A stretch of 64,000 nucleotides of DNA from Hymenobacter fodinae (GTDB taxonomy: Bacteria > Bacteroidota > Bacteroidia > Cytophagales > Hymenobacteraceae): positions 806,001 through 870,000 of the forward strand of contig NZ_SRLA01000001.1 of NCBI RefSeq assembly GCF_004745825.1, read 5' to 3'. The stretch's first letter is position 1. Every line of letters starts with the position of its first letter. This document shows positions 8,735 through 19,300 of this stretch, piece by piece. The notes below the pieces were generated by a model. That model saw only the letters and a program-made list of their open reading frames with translations, was not told the origin of the DNA and searched no databases. A program made the position numbers and the translations under genes.

Positions 8735-10192
8735 ATGGAACGCTACAACAACCTCAACAAACAGTATATCAACGGCCATTGGAAAGATGGCAGTGAAGAC
8801 GACCACATCCAAGACATCAACCCCTTCGATAACTCCGTATTGCTCGAGTTTAAGTGCGCGGGCCTGGGCGAGCTGAATGAGGCTTACGAGGCTGCTCACC
8901 AGGCCGCCAAAACGTGGAGCGCCACGCTGCCCCAGGAGCGCCGCGATATATTGCTGAAAGCCGCCGCTATCCTGGAAGCTCGCAAAGATGAATTTGCCGA
9001 GTGGATTGCCAAAGAAGCGGGTGGCGCCCACGCCAAAGGGGAGGTAGAGGTAATGCTAGCCCGCGAGGTAATTCTGGAAGCTTCCTCCTTCCCGAGTCGC
9101 ATGCACGGCCAAATTCTAGCTTCCAGCACACCAGGCAAAGAAAGCCGGGTGTACCGCAAACCACTGGGCGTAATTGGCATCATCAGCCCCTGGAACTTCC
9201 CGGTCCACCTCTCCATGCGCTCTATTGCCCCCGCCCTTGCCTGCGGCAATACCATTGTGGTAAAGCCAGCCTCGCAAACCCCCGCTACGGGCGGTACGCT
9301 GCTGGCTAAGTTGTTTGAGGAAGCTGGGCTGCCGGCCGGTGTATTTAACGTGGTGGTGGGCAAGTCGTCGGTTATCGGCGACCCGTTTGTGCAGCACCCC
9401 ACGCCCAAGATGATTTCCTTCACGGGCTCCACGCCGGTAGGCCAGAACATTGGCAAGCTGGCCGGCGAAGGCCTAAAGAAAGTAGCGCTGGAGTTGGGCG
9501 GCAACAACGTGTTCATCGTGCTGGAAGATGCCGACATCGACCAGGCCGTGGCCGGCGGTATGATGGGCAAATTCATGCACCAAGGCCAGATTTGCATGGC
9601 CGTAAACCGCTTCTTGGTGCACGAGAAGGTGTATGATGAGTTCCGCGACAAGCTGGTGGCCCGCACTAAAGAGCTTAAGGTGGGCGACCCACTGCAGCGC
9701 GAAACCGATATTGGCCCTCTCATTGATGAGAAGCAGGTAAAGCGGATTCAGAAGGATGTGGAGGAAAGCATAGCTCAAGGTGCTAAGCTGGAGTTTGGCG
9801 GTCAGGCCGAGGGTGCGGTGCTCTACCCCACGGTACTCTCGCAGGTGCGCAACGATATGCCCATCGCCCAAAATGAAATATTTGGCCCTGTGGCTGCGCT
9901 CATTCCATTTAAGGACGATGAGGAAATGCTGCGCCTGGCGAATGAGCTGAACTTTGGCTTAAGCGGCGCCCTGCATACCCGCAATGTGGAGCGCGGCGTG
10001 CAGCTGGCCCGGCAGGTGGAAACCGGCATGATTCACGTGAATGATCAAAGCGTGAACGACGAGCCCAATGCGCCCTTCGGCGGCGAAAAGGAATCGGGCA
10101 TGGGCCGCTTTGGGGGCGAGTGGGTAATTGAGGAAATGACCCGGGTGCAGTGGGTAACTGTGCAGCACACCCCCCGCGAGTATCCTATTTAA
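8735..10192 (+). CDS. NAD(P)-dependent aldehyde dehydrogenase
   Basis: The ATG at 8735 gives MERYNNLNKQYINGHW, the normal beginning of this family, and 485 residues, a typical length. Motifs are PWNFPVHLSMRSIAPAL (nucleotide-binding entry), FTGSTPVGQ, LELGGNN with the general-base Glu, and GQICMAVNRF with the catalytic Cys. The closest groups by pattern are benzaldehyde and vanillin-type dehydrogenases, but substrate cannot be assigned. A TATCTTCC sequence at 8713 is a weak promoter candidate, and a strong terminator lies immediately downstream. The gene appears to be a single transcription unit. Confidence 0.92.
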   Translation: MERYNNLNKQYINGHWKDGSEDDHIQDINPFDNSVLLEFKCAGLGELNEAYEAAHQAAKTWSATLPQERRDILLKAAAILEARKDEFAEWIAKEAGGAHAKGEVEVMLAREVILEASSFPSRMHGQILASSTPGKESRVYRKPLGVIGIISPWNFPVHLSMRSIAPALACGNTIVVKPASQTPATGGTLLAKLFEEAGLPAGVFNVVVGKSSVIGDPFVQHPTPKMISFTGSTPVGQNIGKLAGEGLKKVALELGGNNVFIVLEDADIDQAVAGGMMGKFMHQGQICMAVNRFLVHEKVYDEFRDKLVARTKELKVGDPLQRETDIGPLIDEKQVKRIQKDVEESIAQGAKLEFGGQAEGAVLYPTVLSQVRNDMPIAQNEIFGPVAALIPFKDDEEMLRLANELNFGLSGALHTRNVERGVQLARQVETGMIHVNDQSVNDEPNAPFGGEKESGMGRFGGEWVIEEMTRVQWVTVQHTPREYPI

Positions 10193-10210
10193 GGCATAGG
10201 CTCAATGAAT

Positions 10211-10250
10211 AAGCAAAAGGCCCGTTCTCTGTAGAGCGGGCCTTTTGCTT
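10211..10250. terminator. Rho-independent terminator after the aldehyde dehydrogenase
   Basis: Fourteen-base arms (AAGCAAAAGGCCCG and CGGGCCTTTTGCTT) form a hairpin 18 bases after the stop codon. Confidence 0.8.
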
Positions 10251-10313
10251 TAAATATCTGAAAAACGGTATAGATTGCTGCTGTAACTATACAGTGTTAG
10301 TAACTTGATTTTT

Positions 10314-12920
10314 ATGTCAGTGAATTTCCGATGGCTGGTAACCAGCTGTATATGCTTGCTGCTAGGCCTGCAGACTGGCCTAGGCCAAACCGTTACTACC
10401 GCCGGTAAAGCCGGCCTTGTCGTACATCCTATCCGCAGCAGTAGTGCCGCCGATACCAGCTTTGCCGATCTAGAATTTCTGCGCCAGGAAATTGGGTCGG
10501 CGCGGGTGGTATTTTTAGGTGAGCCCAGCCACGGAGAGGGCAATGTGTTTGAGGCCAAAGCGCGTTTAGTGCGTTTTCTTCAGCAGCAGATGGGCTTTAC
10601 TACCCTGGGGATGGAAAGCGGCTTTTATGAAATGCACAAGGCACAACAGCAAATAGCCGCTGGTGTGCCTGCCCAGGAAGCGTTGCAAAACAGCGTATTC
10701 GGCATCTGGACCTATACCCAGGAGTTTCAGCCGGTGGAAGACTTGGTCGCGGCGCGTAAGCTGCGCGTGATGGGCTTCGATCCGCAGCTGACGGGTAGCT
10801 ACGGCGAGGAATTGGTGGATGATCTGGAAGTGTTTCTGGAATCAAATAAAGCCAGCGCCGCCATCAATTACGATTACCTAGACGAGGTGCTGAACTTCAT
10901 GCAGCACTTCAACGGGTTTCCGGCGGGGCACACGCTGGCAGAGTGGGAGAAAAACCTGAAGCTGGCCGACCGCTTGCTGGCTGCGGCCGCCGCTACTCCC
11001 AGCCGGCGGGTAGAAGCGGAGCACTGGCGCCAAACTCTGCGCGGACTGCAAGCCTTGGCCCGTGATTACGCCCAAAACGACCCCAACGTAAAAGACCGCG
11101 AAACCTTCGAGGCCCGCGACAACAACCCCCGCGACGCCCAAATGGCCGACCATCTGCTGTGGTATCTGCGGCAGCACCCCCAGGAGAAAATCATTTGCTG
11201 GGGAGCCACGGCCCACTTCAGCAACCAAACGCAGCTCATCGATAACGCCGAAATGCAGGCGTTTCGGCCGATGGGCTGGCATGTGAAGAAAGCACTGGGC
11301 GAACAGGCCTACATCTTGGGTACTGCCACGGCGGGCGGCAGTTACGGCGCCGTTGGCGAGCCAGCCAAAGCCATTTCGGCACCTTCTGCTGGTAGTCTGG
11401 AAGCGCGCCTAGATAGCCTAGGACCCGAGATGCTGTTTCTCAACCTGCGGCAAAACTTTGGTGGTAAGCGCTTCTTGGCCTACTCTATTCTGGAATACAC
11501 ACCCTTCACGGCCGAATGGGCACAGGTGGTAGATGGAGTGCTGTTTCTGAAGACCACTAGGCCACCGCGGCTGCAGGAACCGCAGACCAGTAACGATGCT
11601 GCACCGCTGGCGAATAAGGACCCAGCCCGGCCCAGTCAGCTTGCGAACAAATCGGTTAGTCAGCCCCCGCTGGTGTTGCGGCAGGCTCCTGCCAGTGCGG
11701 CCAGCTTCACGGTGAAAGGCAAGGTGACTGATCAGAAAACCCGTGGCCCTGTGCCCTTTGCCTCGGTAGCACTGCCTGGCCTAGGGCTAGGCGTAATGGC
11801 GGACGAGCAAGGGAATTTTGCCCTGACCATCCCTCGCGCCGCCCTTGGGGCAGCCATGCAGGTGTCGAGCGTGGGCTACGCCACGATTACAGCCACAACC
11901 AGGGCGCAACCCATAGCGGTAGTCTTAGCCCCACAGGCCTACGCCCTCCGCGACGTGCAAGTGAGAGGTGAGTCGTTGGATCCGCGCCGGATTATGAAAA
12001 AGGTGCTGGCGGCTATTCCCACCAACTATGAGCAGAACGACTACATGGCGCAGCTGTACACTCACCGCCGCGTCAGCAACTTCGATACGCTCCAGCATGA
12101 AATAGAGTACGTAAGTCAGATTTTCGAGCCGGCCGAGCACAAACACTTTGCCGGTGGGTTTCTGATGCTGGAGGTAGTGCAGCAACACCGGGTGCAGGAG
12201 GCGCAGGTATTGGTTACCTCCAAGGCGCCACTCGGGCATTTTGGTTGGGGAGAAGGCGGGCAAGGGTTCTATGCTTCTACCGCAGACCCGGTTCGTACAT
12301 CTCCACTCTTCAAACGTGGAGCCTTAAGTAAGTTTGCCTATCACCTTGATAGCGTACAGGAAGGCCCCGAAACGGTGTACGTCATCAGCTTTGCGGCCAA
12401 GCGCGCCAACCACCGCAGCACGGGTACTTATCTTAATTCTGGTTTCTCGGGCCGGCTCTACGTGCAACAGCGCGACTACGCCGTAGTGCGCTACGAGGCG
12501 CTGTGGCAGGGCGACACAGTGCAGCAAAATGCCGTGGCGCACAAATACTATGGTCGCCAAAACCAAATAGCCCACCTCTATACTAACGTGTACTCAGACC
12601 AGCGGACGGCGCACATGGTTACTTACCAGAAAGCTGCTACTGGGCGCTACCACGTAGCTTCTAGCGTGGGCCAGGCCGTTAGTGCGGGGCGGGTGCTTGG
12701 TAAGAATCCATTTTACTACCAAAAGGCCTGCGAGGAATACTTTAGCGTGTTACCACCCGGCACCCAGCTACCGCCACTCACCGTAACCGGCGACCCGCGC
12801 TTCGTTAACAGTGAGATATATCAGGCTGACCATACGGAGTACCGCCCGGAGTTCTGGCGAACCTACCAGCGGCCCACACCCGCGGAGCCGGCGCCCACGC
12901 TCAACGCTACGAAGCCATAA
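10314..12920 (+). CDS. Erythromycin-esterase-like domain fused to carboxypeptidase-regulatory-like domain
   Basis: The ATG at 10314 opens a signal peptide (MSVNFRWLVTSCICLLLGLQ). Residues about 40-390 form an erythromycin-esterase-like domain with VVFLGEPSHGEGNVFEAK, LGMESGFYE and a second conserved His in CWGATAHFSNQ. A linker rich in Pro, Gln and Ser (about 420-460) leads to a carboxypeptidase-regulatory-like beta domain (VKGKVTDQKTRGPVPFAS... DEQGNFALTIP). The last ~320 residues resemble the domain often found behind it in Bacteroidota envelope proteins (DPRRIMKKVLAAIPTNY). Export is likely. Macrolide resistance should not be assumed, since the family is broad. The end overlaps the convergent flippase gene by 14 nt. 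Confidence 0.78.
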   Translation: MSVNFRWLVTSCICLLLGLQTGLGQTVTTAGKAGLVVHPIRSSSAADTSFADLEFLRQEIGSARVVFLGEPSHGEGNVFEAKARLVRFLQQQMGFTTLGMESGFYEMHKAQQQIAAGVPAQEALQNSVFGIWTYTQEFQPVEDLVAARKLRVMGFDPQLTGSYGEELVDDLEVFLESNKASAAINYDYLDEVLNFMQHFNGFPAGHTLAEWEKNLKLADRLLAAAAATPSRRVEAEHWRQTLRGLQALARDYAQNDPNVKDRETFEARDNNPRDAQMADHLLWYLRQHPQEKIICWGATAHFSNQTQLIDNAEMQAFRPMGWHVKKALGEQAYILGTATAGGSYGAVGEPAKAISAPSAGSLEARLDSLGPEMLFLNLRQNFGGKRFLAYSILEYTPFTAEWAQVVDGVLFLKTTRPPRLQEPQTSNDAAPLANKDPARPSQLANKSVSQPPLVLRQAPASAASFTVKGKVTDQKTRGPVPFASVALPGLGLGVMADEQGNFALTIPRAALGAAMQVSSVGYATITATTRAQPIAVVLAPQAYALRDVQVRGESLDPRRIMKKVLAAIPTNYEQNDYMAQLYTHRRVSNFDTLQHEIEYVSQIFEPAEHKHFAGGFLMLEVVQQHRVQEAQVLVTSKAPLGHFGWGEGGQGFYASTADPVRTSPLFKRGALSKFAYHLDSVQEGPETVYVISFAAKRANHRSTGTYLNSGFSGRLYVQQRDYAVVRYEALWQGDTVQQNAVAHKYYGRQNQIAHLYTNVYSDQRTAHMVTYQKAATGRYHVASSVGQAVSAGRVLGKNPFYYQKACEEYFSVLPPGTQLPPLTVTGDPRFVNSEIYQADHTEYRPEFWRTYQRPTPAEPAPTLNATKP

Positions 12921-13992
12921 TTTCCTTCGCGTCCTTCTTGCCGAAGATGCGTGTAATCCAGCGGGGGAGGAAGATGGCACCCAGCACCAGATAGAGGTAA
13001 TACGTTACAATGCGGTAGAGCAGTACCATGAAGCTGGTCATGGTAGGCGTACCGATAAATTTGCCGAAGAAGGTAGGAAAGGCCCCCTCCGCAATGCCCG
13101 CCCCGCCAGGCGTAATGGCAATCAGCAGGATAACTTTATAGGTGAGGTTGCGGCCGAAAATCAGCCAGAACTCCGACCATGTCACGTCGATAAACGCCGA
13201 AATCAGGCAGCCAATAACGAGGTAGCGCGCCGTCCAGACGAAGGCCGTGCTGAGGGCGGCGCGCAACCAGTAGGCCACCCCATTGCCGCGGAGCTGGGCC
13301 GAGGCCAGCACCAACTCGTTGCCGTGCTGGTAGGCCTTGTTGCGCCAGCGCCGCAAACCCGCAATGGAAAACAGCCGGATAAACAAACGCCGCACCGACC
13401 GAGGGTTCACAAAAATGGCGTACACCATTAGAAAGGCGTAAGCCGACACGAAGACGTAGCTAGCAATAAAAGCAATGCGCAACGTGGCTACTAGACCACC
13501 TTGCAAGGCCTCGTGTGGGTACAGTGCATCGCCGCCAATCAGCACTACCAGCGGTACTGCCAGCACATAGTATAAGTTGTCGAGCATGGCGGTAGCCATA
13601 ATGTAGGCCACTGACCGGCCCAGCGGAATACCTTCTTTGTGCAGCAAGACGGGCGCCACCGCCGTGCCTCCCACCGCCGATGGTAGCACGCACGACGAAA
13701 ACTCCCAGATCATAATTACATCGAGGCTGGCGCGCCAGCTCAGCACTTTTTGGGTGAGGTACCGGATGCGGTACACATAGCCCGCGTCGCGCGCCACCAG
13801 CACCACGGCCATAATCAGCAGCCACACCGGCTTGGCGTTGGCTAGAGGGGCCAGGTCGCCGGGTTTATAGCTGCGCCAGAACATAAAGCCCACCACGCTC
13901 AGGCCAATGAGAACCGGCAGAATAATGCGGGAGGGGCGGAGCTTGTGGAGCAGCTGCTGTTCCTCGTTCTGCGATTCCGTGAGTTGGGGCAT
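12907..13992 (-). CDS. Flippase-like membrane protein (LPG synthase TM / YbhN family)
   Basis: The start is the ATG at 13992 (MPQLTESQNEEQ); a TTG two codons earlier is less likely. The 361-residue protein has about eight hydrophobic segments and family motifs SSCVLPSAVGGTAVAPVLL and ITPGGAGIAEGAFPTF. It matches the integral membrane half of lysylphosphatidylglycerol synthases without the soluble synthase domain. Such stand-alone proteins are thought to move lipids or lipid-linked molecules across the inner membrane; the cargo is unknown. It converges on the preceding gene with a 14-nt overlap. Confidence 0.8.
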   Translation of the reverse strand: MPQLTESQNEEQQLLHKLRPSRIILPVLIGLSVVGFMFWRSYKPGDLAPLANAKPVWLLIMAVVLVARDAGYVYRIRYLTQKVLSWRASLDVIMIWEFSSCVLPSAVGGTAVAPVLLHKEGIPLGRSVAYIMATAMLDNLYYVLAVPLVVLIGGDALYPHEALQGGLVATLRIAFIASYVFVSAYAFLMVYAIFVNPRSVRRLFIRLFSIAGLRRWRNKAYQHGNELVLASAQLRGNGVAYWLRAALSTAFVWTARYLVIGCLISAFIDVTWSEFWLIFGRNLTYKVILLIAITPGGAGIAEGAFPTFFGKFIGTPTMTSFMVLLYRIVTYYLYLVLGAIFLPRWITRIFGKKDAKEIMAS

Positions 13993-14017
13993 GAGCAAAA
14001 GGACTTAGGTGGGCGGG

Positions 14018-14025
14018 TAAAGGTA
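14018..14025 (-). promoter_or_regulatory. Possible -7 element (TACCTTTA, minus strand) for the flippase-like gene
   Basis: Seven of eight positions match TAnnTTTG, 26 bases before the ATG at 13992. No -33 element is evident. Confidence 0.35.
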
Positions 14026-14156
14026 CGGATTACTGGAGGGGAGGATATTAAAGGGCAGTTAATTGACGAGCGGCAAGAGTCAGCCACGCGAAACCGGCCT
14101 TCCCACAATGACATAACCTTAGTGTCCAGCCTCGAACCGGTCGAGCGGAAAACCCG

Positions 14157-14164
14157 TACCTTTG
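14157..14164 (+). promoter_or_regulatory. Promoter -7 element TACCTTTG for dxs
   Basis: An exact TAnnTTTG match lies 93 bases before the dxs ATG. The expected -33 TTTG is not evident. Confidence 0.5.
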
Positions 14165-14256
14165 CCTGTTGTACGCAGTTGGGGTTGGCTAGATGTTAAC
14201 CTTTTACATACCCTTACTGTTGAACTGCTATATATCTCCCTCTTGCTCTTGCCCCT

Positions 14257-16200
14257 ATGATTGTCGAACCTGGTGAATTGCTGGCGGCTATTGACTCGCC
14301 CGACGACCTGAAAAAGCTCAGTCCGGACCAACTGGTGCAGCTGAGCCAGGAGTTACGACAATTTATTATCGATTCAGTTTCCATTTATGGGGGCCACTTC
14401 GGGGCATCCCTGGGCGTAGTAGAGCTGACAGTAGCGCTACATTATGTCTTCAACACGCCCTACGACCAGTTGGTGTGGGATGTAGGCCACCAGGCCTATG
14501 GCCATAAGATCCTCACCGGCCGCCGCGACCGGTTCCCAACCAACCGCCGCTACAACGGCATGTCGGGCTTCCCTAAGCGCAGCGAAAGTGAGTACGATGC
14601 CTTTGGCGTAGGCCACAGCAGCACCAGTATTGGTGCCGCGCTGGGCATGGCCGTAGCTTCTGACTATAAAGGAGAGTTCAACCGTCAGCACATTGCCGTA
14701 ATCGGCGATGGGGCCATGACGGCCGGTATGGCCTTTGAAGCCCTCAACCACGCTGGGGTAGAAAAGTCCAACCTGCTGGTTATCCTCAACGATAACTGCA
14801 TGAGCATTGACCCCAACGTGGGCGCGCTCAAGGAATACCTAACTGATATCACCACTTCTCGCACCTATAATAAGGTGCGTGATGAGCTATGGAATGTGCT
14901 GGGCAAGCTCTCGAAGTTCGGCCCCAACCCCCAGCAGATTGCTCGCCGCGTTGAGCAAGCCATGAAGGCCACGCTGCTGAAGCAAGGCAACCTGTTCGAG
15001 GCACTGAACTTCCGCTACTTCGGCCCTGTGGATGGCCATGATGTGCAGCATCTCGCTACCATCCTCAACGACCTCAAGAGCATTCCCGGGCCCAAGCTCC
15101 TGCACTGCGTAACGGTGAAGGGCAAAGGCTACGCGCTGGCTGAGAAAGACCAGACGCTGTGGCACGCCCCGGGTCTGTTCGATAAGGTTACCGGCGAAAT
15201 CCATAAGAAAACCTACTCCACGCCCCAGCCGCCTAAGTACCAGGATGTATTTGGCGAAACGCTGGTAGAGCTAGCCGAGCAGAACGACAAAATCATGGGT
15301 GTGACGCCGGCCATGCCCTCCGGCTCGTCGCTGAACATCATGATGAAGGCCATGCCCGACCGCGCTTTCGACGTGGGCATTGCCGAGCAGCACGCCGTAA
15401 CCTTCTCCGCTGGCCTAGCTACGCAGGGCTTGGTGCCGTTCTGCAACATCTACTCGTCCTTTATGCAGCGCGCCTACGACCAGGTGGTGCACGACGTAGC
15501 CCTGCAAAACCTGCACGTGGTATTCTGCCTCGACCGCGCCGGTTTTGCCGGCGCCGATGGCCCCACCCACCACGGCTGCTACGACTTGGCCTACATGCGC
15601 TGCATCCCCAACATGGTTGTGTCGGCGCCCATGAACGAGGAGGAGCTGCGCAACCTCATGTACACGGCTACCCTGCCTGAAAACGCGGGCCCCTTCAGCA
15701 TCCGTTACCCCCGTGGTGAAGGCGTGATGCCGGAGTGGCGCAAGCCCCTCAAGAAGCTCACCATCGGTACGGGCCGCGTGGTGCGCGAGGGCGAAGGCGT
15801 AGCGGTACTTAGCATCGGCCACATCGGCAACTACGCCGTGAAGGCCACCCAAAAGTTGCTGGCGGAAGGCCTCAACCCCGGCCACTACGATATGCGCTTC
15901 TGCAAACCTCTCGATGAGGAGATGCTGCACAACATTGCCCGCCAGTACAAAGCCATTGTAACCGTAGAGGACGGCTGCTTGCCCGGTGGCTTTGGCGCCG
16001 CCGTGCTGGAGTTCCTTGCCGACCACGGCTACAGCCTCCCCGTTAAGCGCCTCGGCATCCCCGACCGCATTGTGGAGCACGGCACCCAGGACGAACTCTA
16101 CAAAGAGTGCGGCTTCGACGCCGACGGCATTGCCGCCGCCCTCCGCGAAATGGCCGGCAAAGTAGTAGCCTCAGTCCCGTCAGAAACAGTGTTGCTGTAA
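14257..16200 (+). CDS. dxs: 1-deoxy-D-xylulose-5-phosphate synthase
   Basis: This 647-residue thiamine-diphosphate enzyme joins pyruvate and glyceraldehyde 3-phosphate in the first step of the non-mevalonate isoprenoid pathway. GHQAYGHKILTGR and GDGAMTAGMAFEALNHAG (the GDG-type ThDP/Mg site near residue 150) mark the N-terminal domain. GIAEQHAVTFSAGLA carries the conserved Glu of the central pyrimidine-binding domain, and a transketolase C-terminal domain follows. Length and order are typical. It is a single transcription unit with its own promoter element and a strong terminator. Confidence 0.95.
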   Translation: MIVEPGELLAAIDSPDDLKKLSPDQLVQLSQELRQFIIDSVSIYGGHFGASLGVVELTVALHYVFNTPYDQLVWDVGHQAYGHKILTGRRDRFPTNRRYNGMSGFPKRSESEYDAFGVGHSSTSIGAALGMAVASDYKGEFNRQHIAVIGDGAMTAGMAFEALNHAGVEKSNLLVILNDNCMSIDPNVGALKEYLTDITTSRTYNKVRDELWNVLGKLSKFGPNPQQIARRVEQAMKATLLKQGNLFEALNFRYFGPVDGHDVQHLATILNDLKSIPGPKLLHCVTVKGKGYALAEKDQTLWHAPGLFDKVTGEIHKKTYSTPQPPKYQDVFGETLVELAEQNDKIMGVTPAMPSGSSLNIMMKAMPDRAFDVGIAEQHAVTFSAGLATQGLVPFCNIYSSFMQRAYDQVVHDVALQNLHVVFCLDRAGFAGADGPTHHGCYDLAYMRCIPNMVVSAPMNEEELRNLMYTATLPENAGPFSIRYPRGEGVMPEWRKPLKKLTIGTGRVVREGEGVAVLSIGHIGNYAVKATQKLLAEGLNPGHYDMRFCKPLDEEMLHNIARQYKAIVTVEDGCLPGGFGAAVLEFLADHGYSLPVKRLGIPDRIVEHGTQDELYKECGFDADGIAAALREMAGKVVASVPSETVLL

Positions 16201-16223
16201 GCCGCTAGGCCAGTAGTAAAAAC

Positions 16224-16259
16224 AAAAAGCCCCGCTGGAACTATCCGGCGGGGCTTTTT
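16224..16259. terminator. Bidirectional terminator between dxs and the histidine kinase
   Basis: Twelve-base arms (AAAAAGCCCCGC and GCGGGGCTTTTT) flanked by A and T tracts serve both convergent genes. A second hairpin (CAGCCTGA/TCAGGCTG, 16269-16292) lies nearer the kinase but lacks a T tract. Confidence 0.88.
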
Positions 16260-16314
16260 GGTGTTATCCAGCCTGACAGTTTCATCAGGCTGTGTAAAGC
16301 AGTGGCCTAGCAGC

Positions 16315-19300
16315 TTACTCCAGCTCCGCCCGTAGTGTGTGCAGCTCTTGGGTCATCTGCTCTATGAGCTGCTGCAGAAGCTTGGTGGCTTCGGCGACCA
16401 TGCTCGGGATGATGGTGGCATCAAAGGCGGCGTGCCAGGAATCTAGGGTGGTGATGAGGGGCAGAAGGCGGTTGACCTGCAGGTGCTCCAGGCTAGGCTT
16501 AAGCTTGTGAGTGGCGGCGCGCAGTGCAACTACGTCTTGGGTGGCATTGGCAGCTTGCAGCTCCTGCACTGCCTCCGTGCAGCCCTCGATAAACGATTCC
16601 AGCATCAGGACGGTGAACGAGGCATCATCTTGCCCAATCTTGCGCACAATATCCAGGTTGTAGAAAGGCTGGGGAGCAGCGTCTTCAGGAGCCGTGTCGG
16701 TAGGAGCAACGGTTAAGAGGGCTTCCTGAGCAGCTTCGGGCAAAATCCAGCGGCACAGCATCTTCAGGAGGTCGTCTTCCTGGAATGGCTTGGGCAGATA
16801 GTCGTTCATGCCGGCTTCCAGACACTTTTCCCGCTCCCCTTTAATGGCATTGGCGGTAAGCGCAATGATGGGCGTGGTGAAGTTCAGCTCCTGGCGCAGA
16901 TAAGCCGTGGCTTCTAGGCCATTCATAATGGGCATTTGCACGTCCATGAGCACGGCCGCAAAGGACTGTTGGTGGATTAGCTCTACGGCTATAGCTCCGT
17001 TTTCGGCTTCTACTACTTCTAGCCCGGCATTACGCAGGAAGCCTTTGGCAATCTGACGGTTGAAGTTGTTGTCTTCCACCAATAGGATGCGCTGATTGCG
17101 CAGTTGCTCCCGAATGCCAGGCGTAACCAGCGTTTTCTGTGGCAAATCAGCTGGGGTGCCCACGGGCAGGCGTAGCGTAAAGTAACTGTGCGTGCCTTCG
17201 TGCTTCTGGCTGTCAATACTGATTTCGCCCCCCATCAGGTGCACTAGCTGCCGGCTGATGCTGAGGCCTAGGCCAGTACCGCCAAACCGCCGCGTAACGG
17301 AAGAGTCTTCCTGGCTGAACTCCTTGAAAATATCTTCTAGGTATTCGGCATCAATGCCAATGCCAGTATCAGCTACCAGAAAGCGCAGGTCGACGTAATC
17401 GTCTTCGGCGTGCTCCAGCGTGCAGGAAACCGTAACGGAACCCTTCTCGGTGAATTTCACGGAGTTACCGGCTAGGTTTAGCAGCACCTGCGTAATGCGG
17501 TACGGGTCGCCGAGCAGTACTGCCGGAATTCGCTCATCGGCCTGAGTATGGAAGGTGAGCCCTTTTTCCTCAGCCTTAAAGTGCAGGCTCTTCTCAATCT
17601 GGTGAAGCAAGCCCGTCATGCTGAACCCAATGTTCTCAATGAGCAACTGGCTGGCTCCAATTTTCGACAGGTCGAGGATATCGTTCAGAATTACTAGCAG
17701 GTTTTCGCCGGAAGTAGCAATAGCTCGCAGATAGGTGTGCTGATCCTCGGTGAGAGGCGTTTTGGCCAGTAGCTGGCCCATGCCCAGAATAGCGTTCATA
17801 GGCGTCCGGATTTCGTGGCTCATGTTCGCCAGAAATAGCTCCTTCGCCCTCGCCGATTCCTCTGCCTGCTCTTTAGCTTTGCGCAGATGGCTTTCCAGTT
17901 GCTTCTGGTGCGTGATGTCGAGAAAAATCCCAATGCTTCCGTACGTCTGGCGAGCATCGTTGTAAAGCGGGGCAGCACTCACCAACAGCCACTTTGCCTG
18001 TCCATCTTTCGTGATGATGGGCAGCTCATACGTCTCCGACACACCTTGCATACGCAAATCGTTGCGCTCGTGCATTTTGGTGAGCTCTTCGGCACTGAGT
18101 ATTTCGGCCATCATGTGCTCATCGCCAAGCTCATTGCCGCAGTAGCCTGTGGTGTCGCAGAACGTTTGGTTGGTGAACAACACCCGATTATCCAGGTCCA
18201 TTTCCACCAGGCCTAGATTCATATTCTCAATTATGCCTCGGTATTTCTCCTCGCGGCGCCGCAGGGCATCTTCGCTGTTCTTGCGCTCCGTAATGTCCTG
18301 AAACTTCCACAGGTGCCCAATGTAGCGCTCCGCCTCAAAAATGGGCACAAAGTCGCCTTGGGCTGTGCGTCCGTCGGCCAGCTCAAACAGCTCCGCCGTA
18401 ACCAGCTCTCGCGCGTGCACTATGGTTTCGTAGCGCTCCACAAATACTTCCGGCTGGCGGAAGTGGTGTTTAATACTTTGGCTCAATGAGCTGGTATCGT
18501 AGCCAATAAGCTGATCTGGCGTTATGTCTAAGGCAAAAATGCGGCATAGTGCGTCATTTGCTAGCATCACGCGCTGATGCTCATCTTCCAGCATAATGCC
18601 TTCTTGAAAGTTGGCAATAGTGGTAGAAAAGCGCAGCGTGCTGGCTTCCAGGGCCGAAACAGCCTGCTTGAAAGCTGAAATATCTGTGTGGACGCCCGTC
18701 ATAATCAGGGGCTGGCCCTGCTCATCGTGCTGGGTAATCAGCCCCCGGGCCAGCACCCACTTGTACTGGCCATTACGGCAACGCAAGCGGCGCTCTACGG
18801 AGTATATAGGTACTTCTCCCCGTAGGTAGGCCCCGGCTGCTTCCAGGCTTGGGTCGTGGTCATCGGGGTGCACGTGGTGCATCCAGGTATTCGGCATTGC
18901 TTCCGCCCCGGAGTCGGCGTACCCCAGCATTTCGTAGTAGGCGTTAGAGAAATACTCTTCGCCGGTGCGGTAGTTGAATTCCCAGGCACCGTCGCCAAAC
19001 CGCTCCATGGCCAAGCGCCAGCGCTGCTCGTTTTCCTGTACCGTGTTTTCAGCCTGCTTAAGAGCAGTTATGTCGGTAAGTAGGCCACTGTACAAGCGGC
19101 CTTCGGGGGTAGAGCAGGTTAGCTGCGCTTTCCCTCGGCACCACCGCATGGGCTGCCCGGGTATCAACAAGCGCCCTTCAAACAGCCATTCTGAATTGTC
19201 AAGGCGCGTGCGCTGCAACGATTCGTCCCACTGCGCGCGGTCGGTGGGGTGCACAAAGTCCATCAACCGGTTGGCTTGCTCGGGCGTCATGCCGAAGATG

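Noticed and set aside
10314-11500. Calling the esterase domain a macrolide resistance gene
   Set aside because: The family is broad, the protein is a fusion, and there are no linked resistance or mobile genes.
15415-16080. Long antisense open frame inside dxs (221 codons)
   Set aside because: It mirrors the codon pattern of a conserved enzyme on the other strand and has no recognisable motif or promoter.
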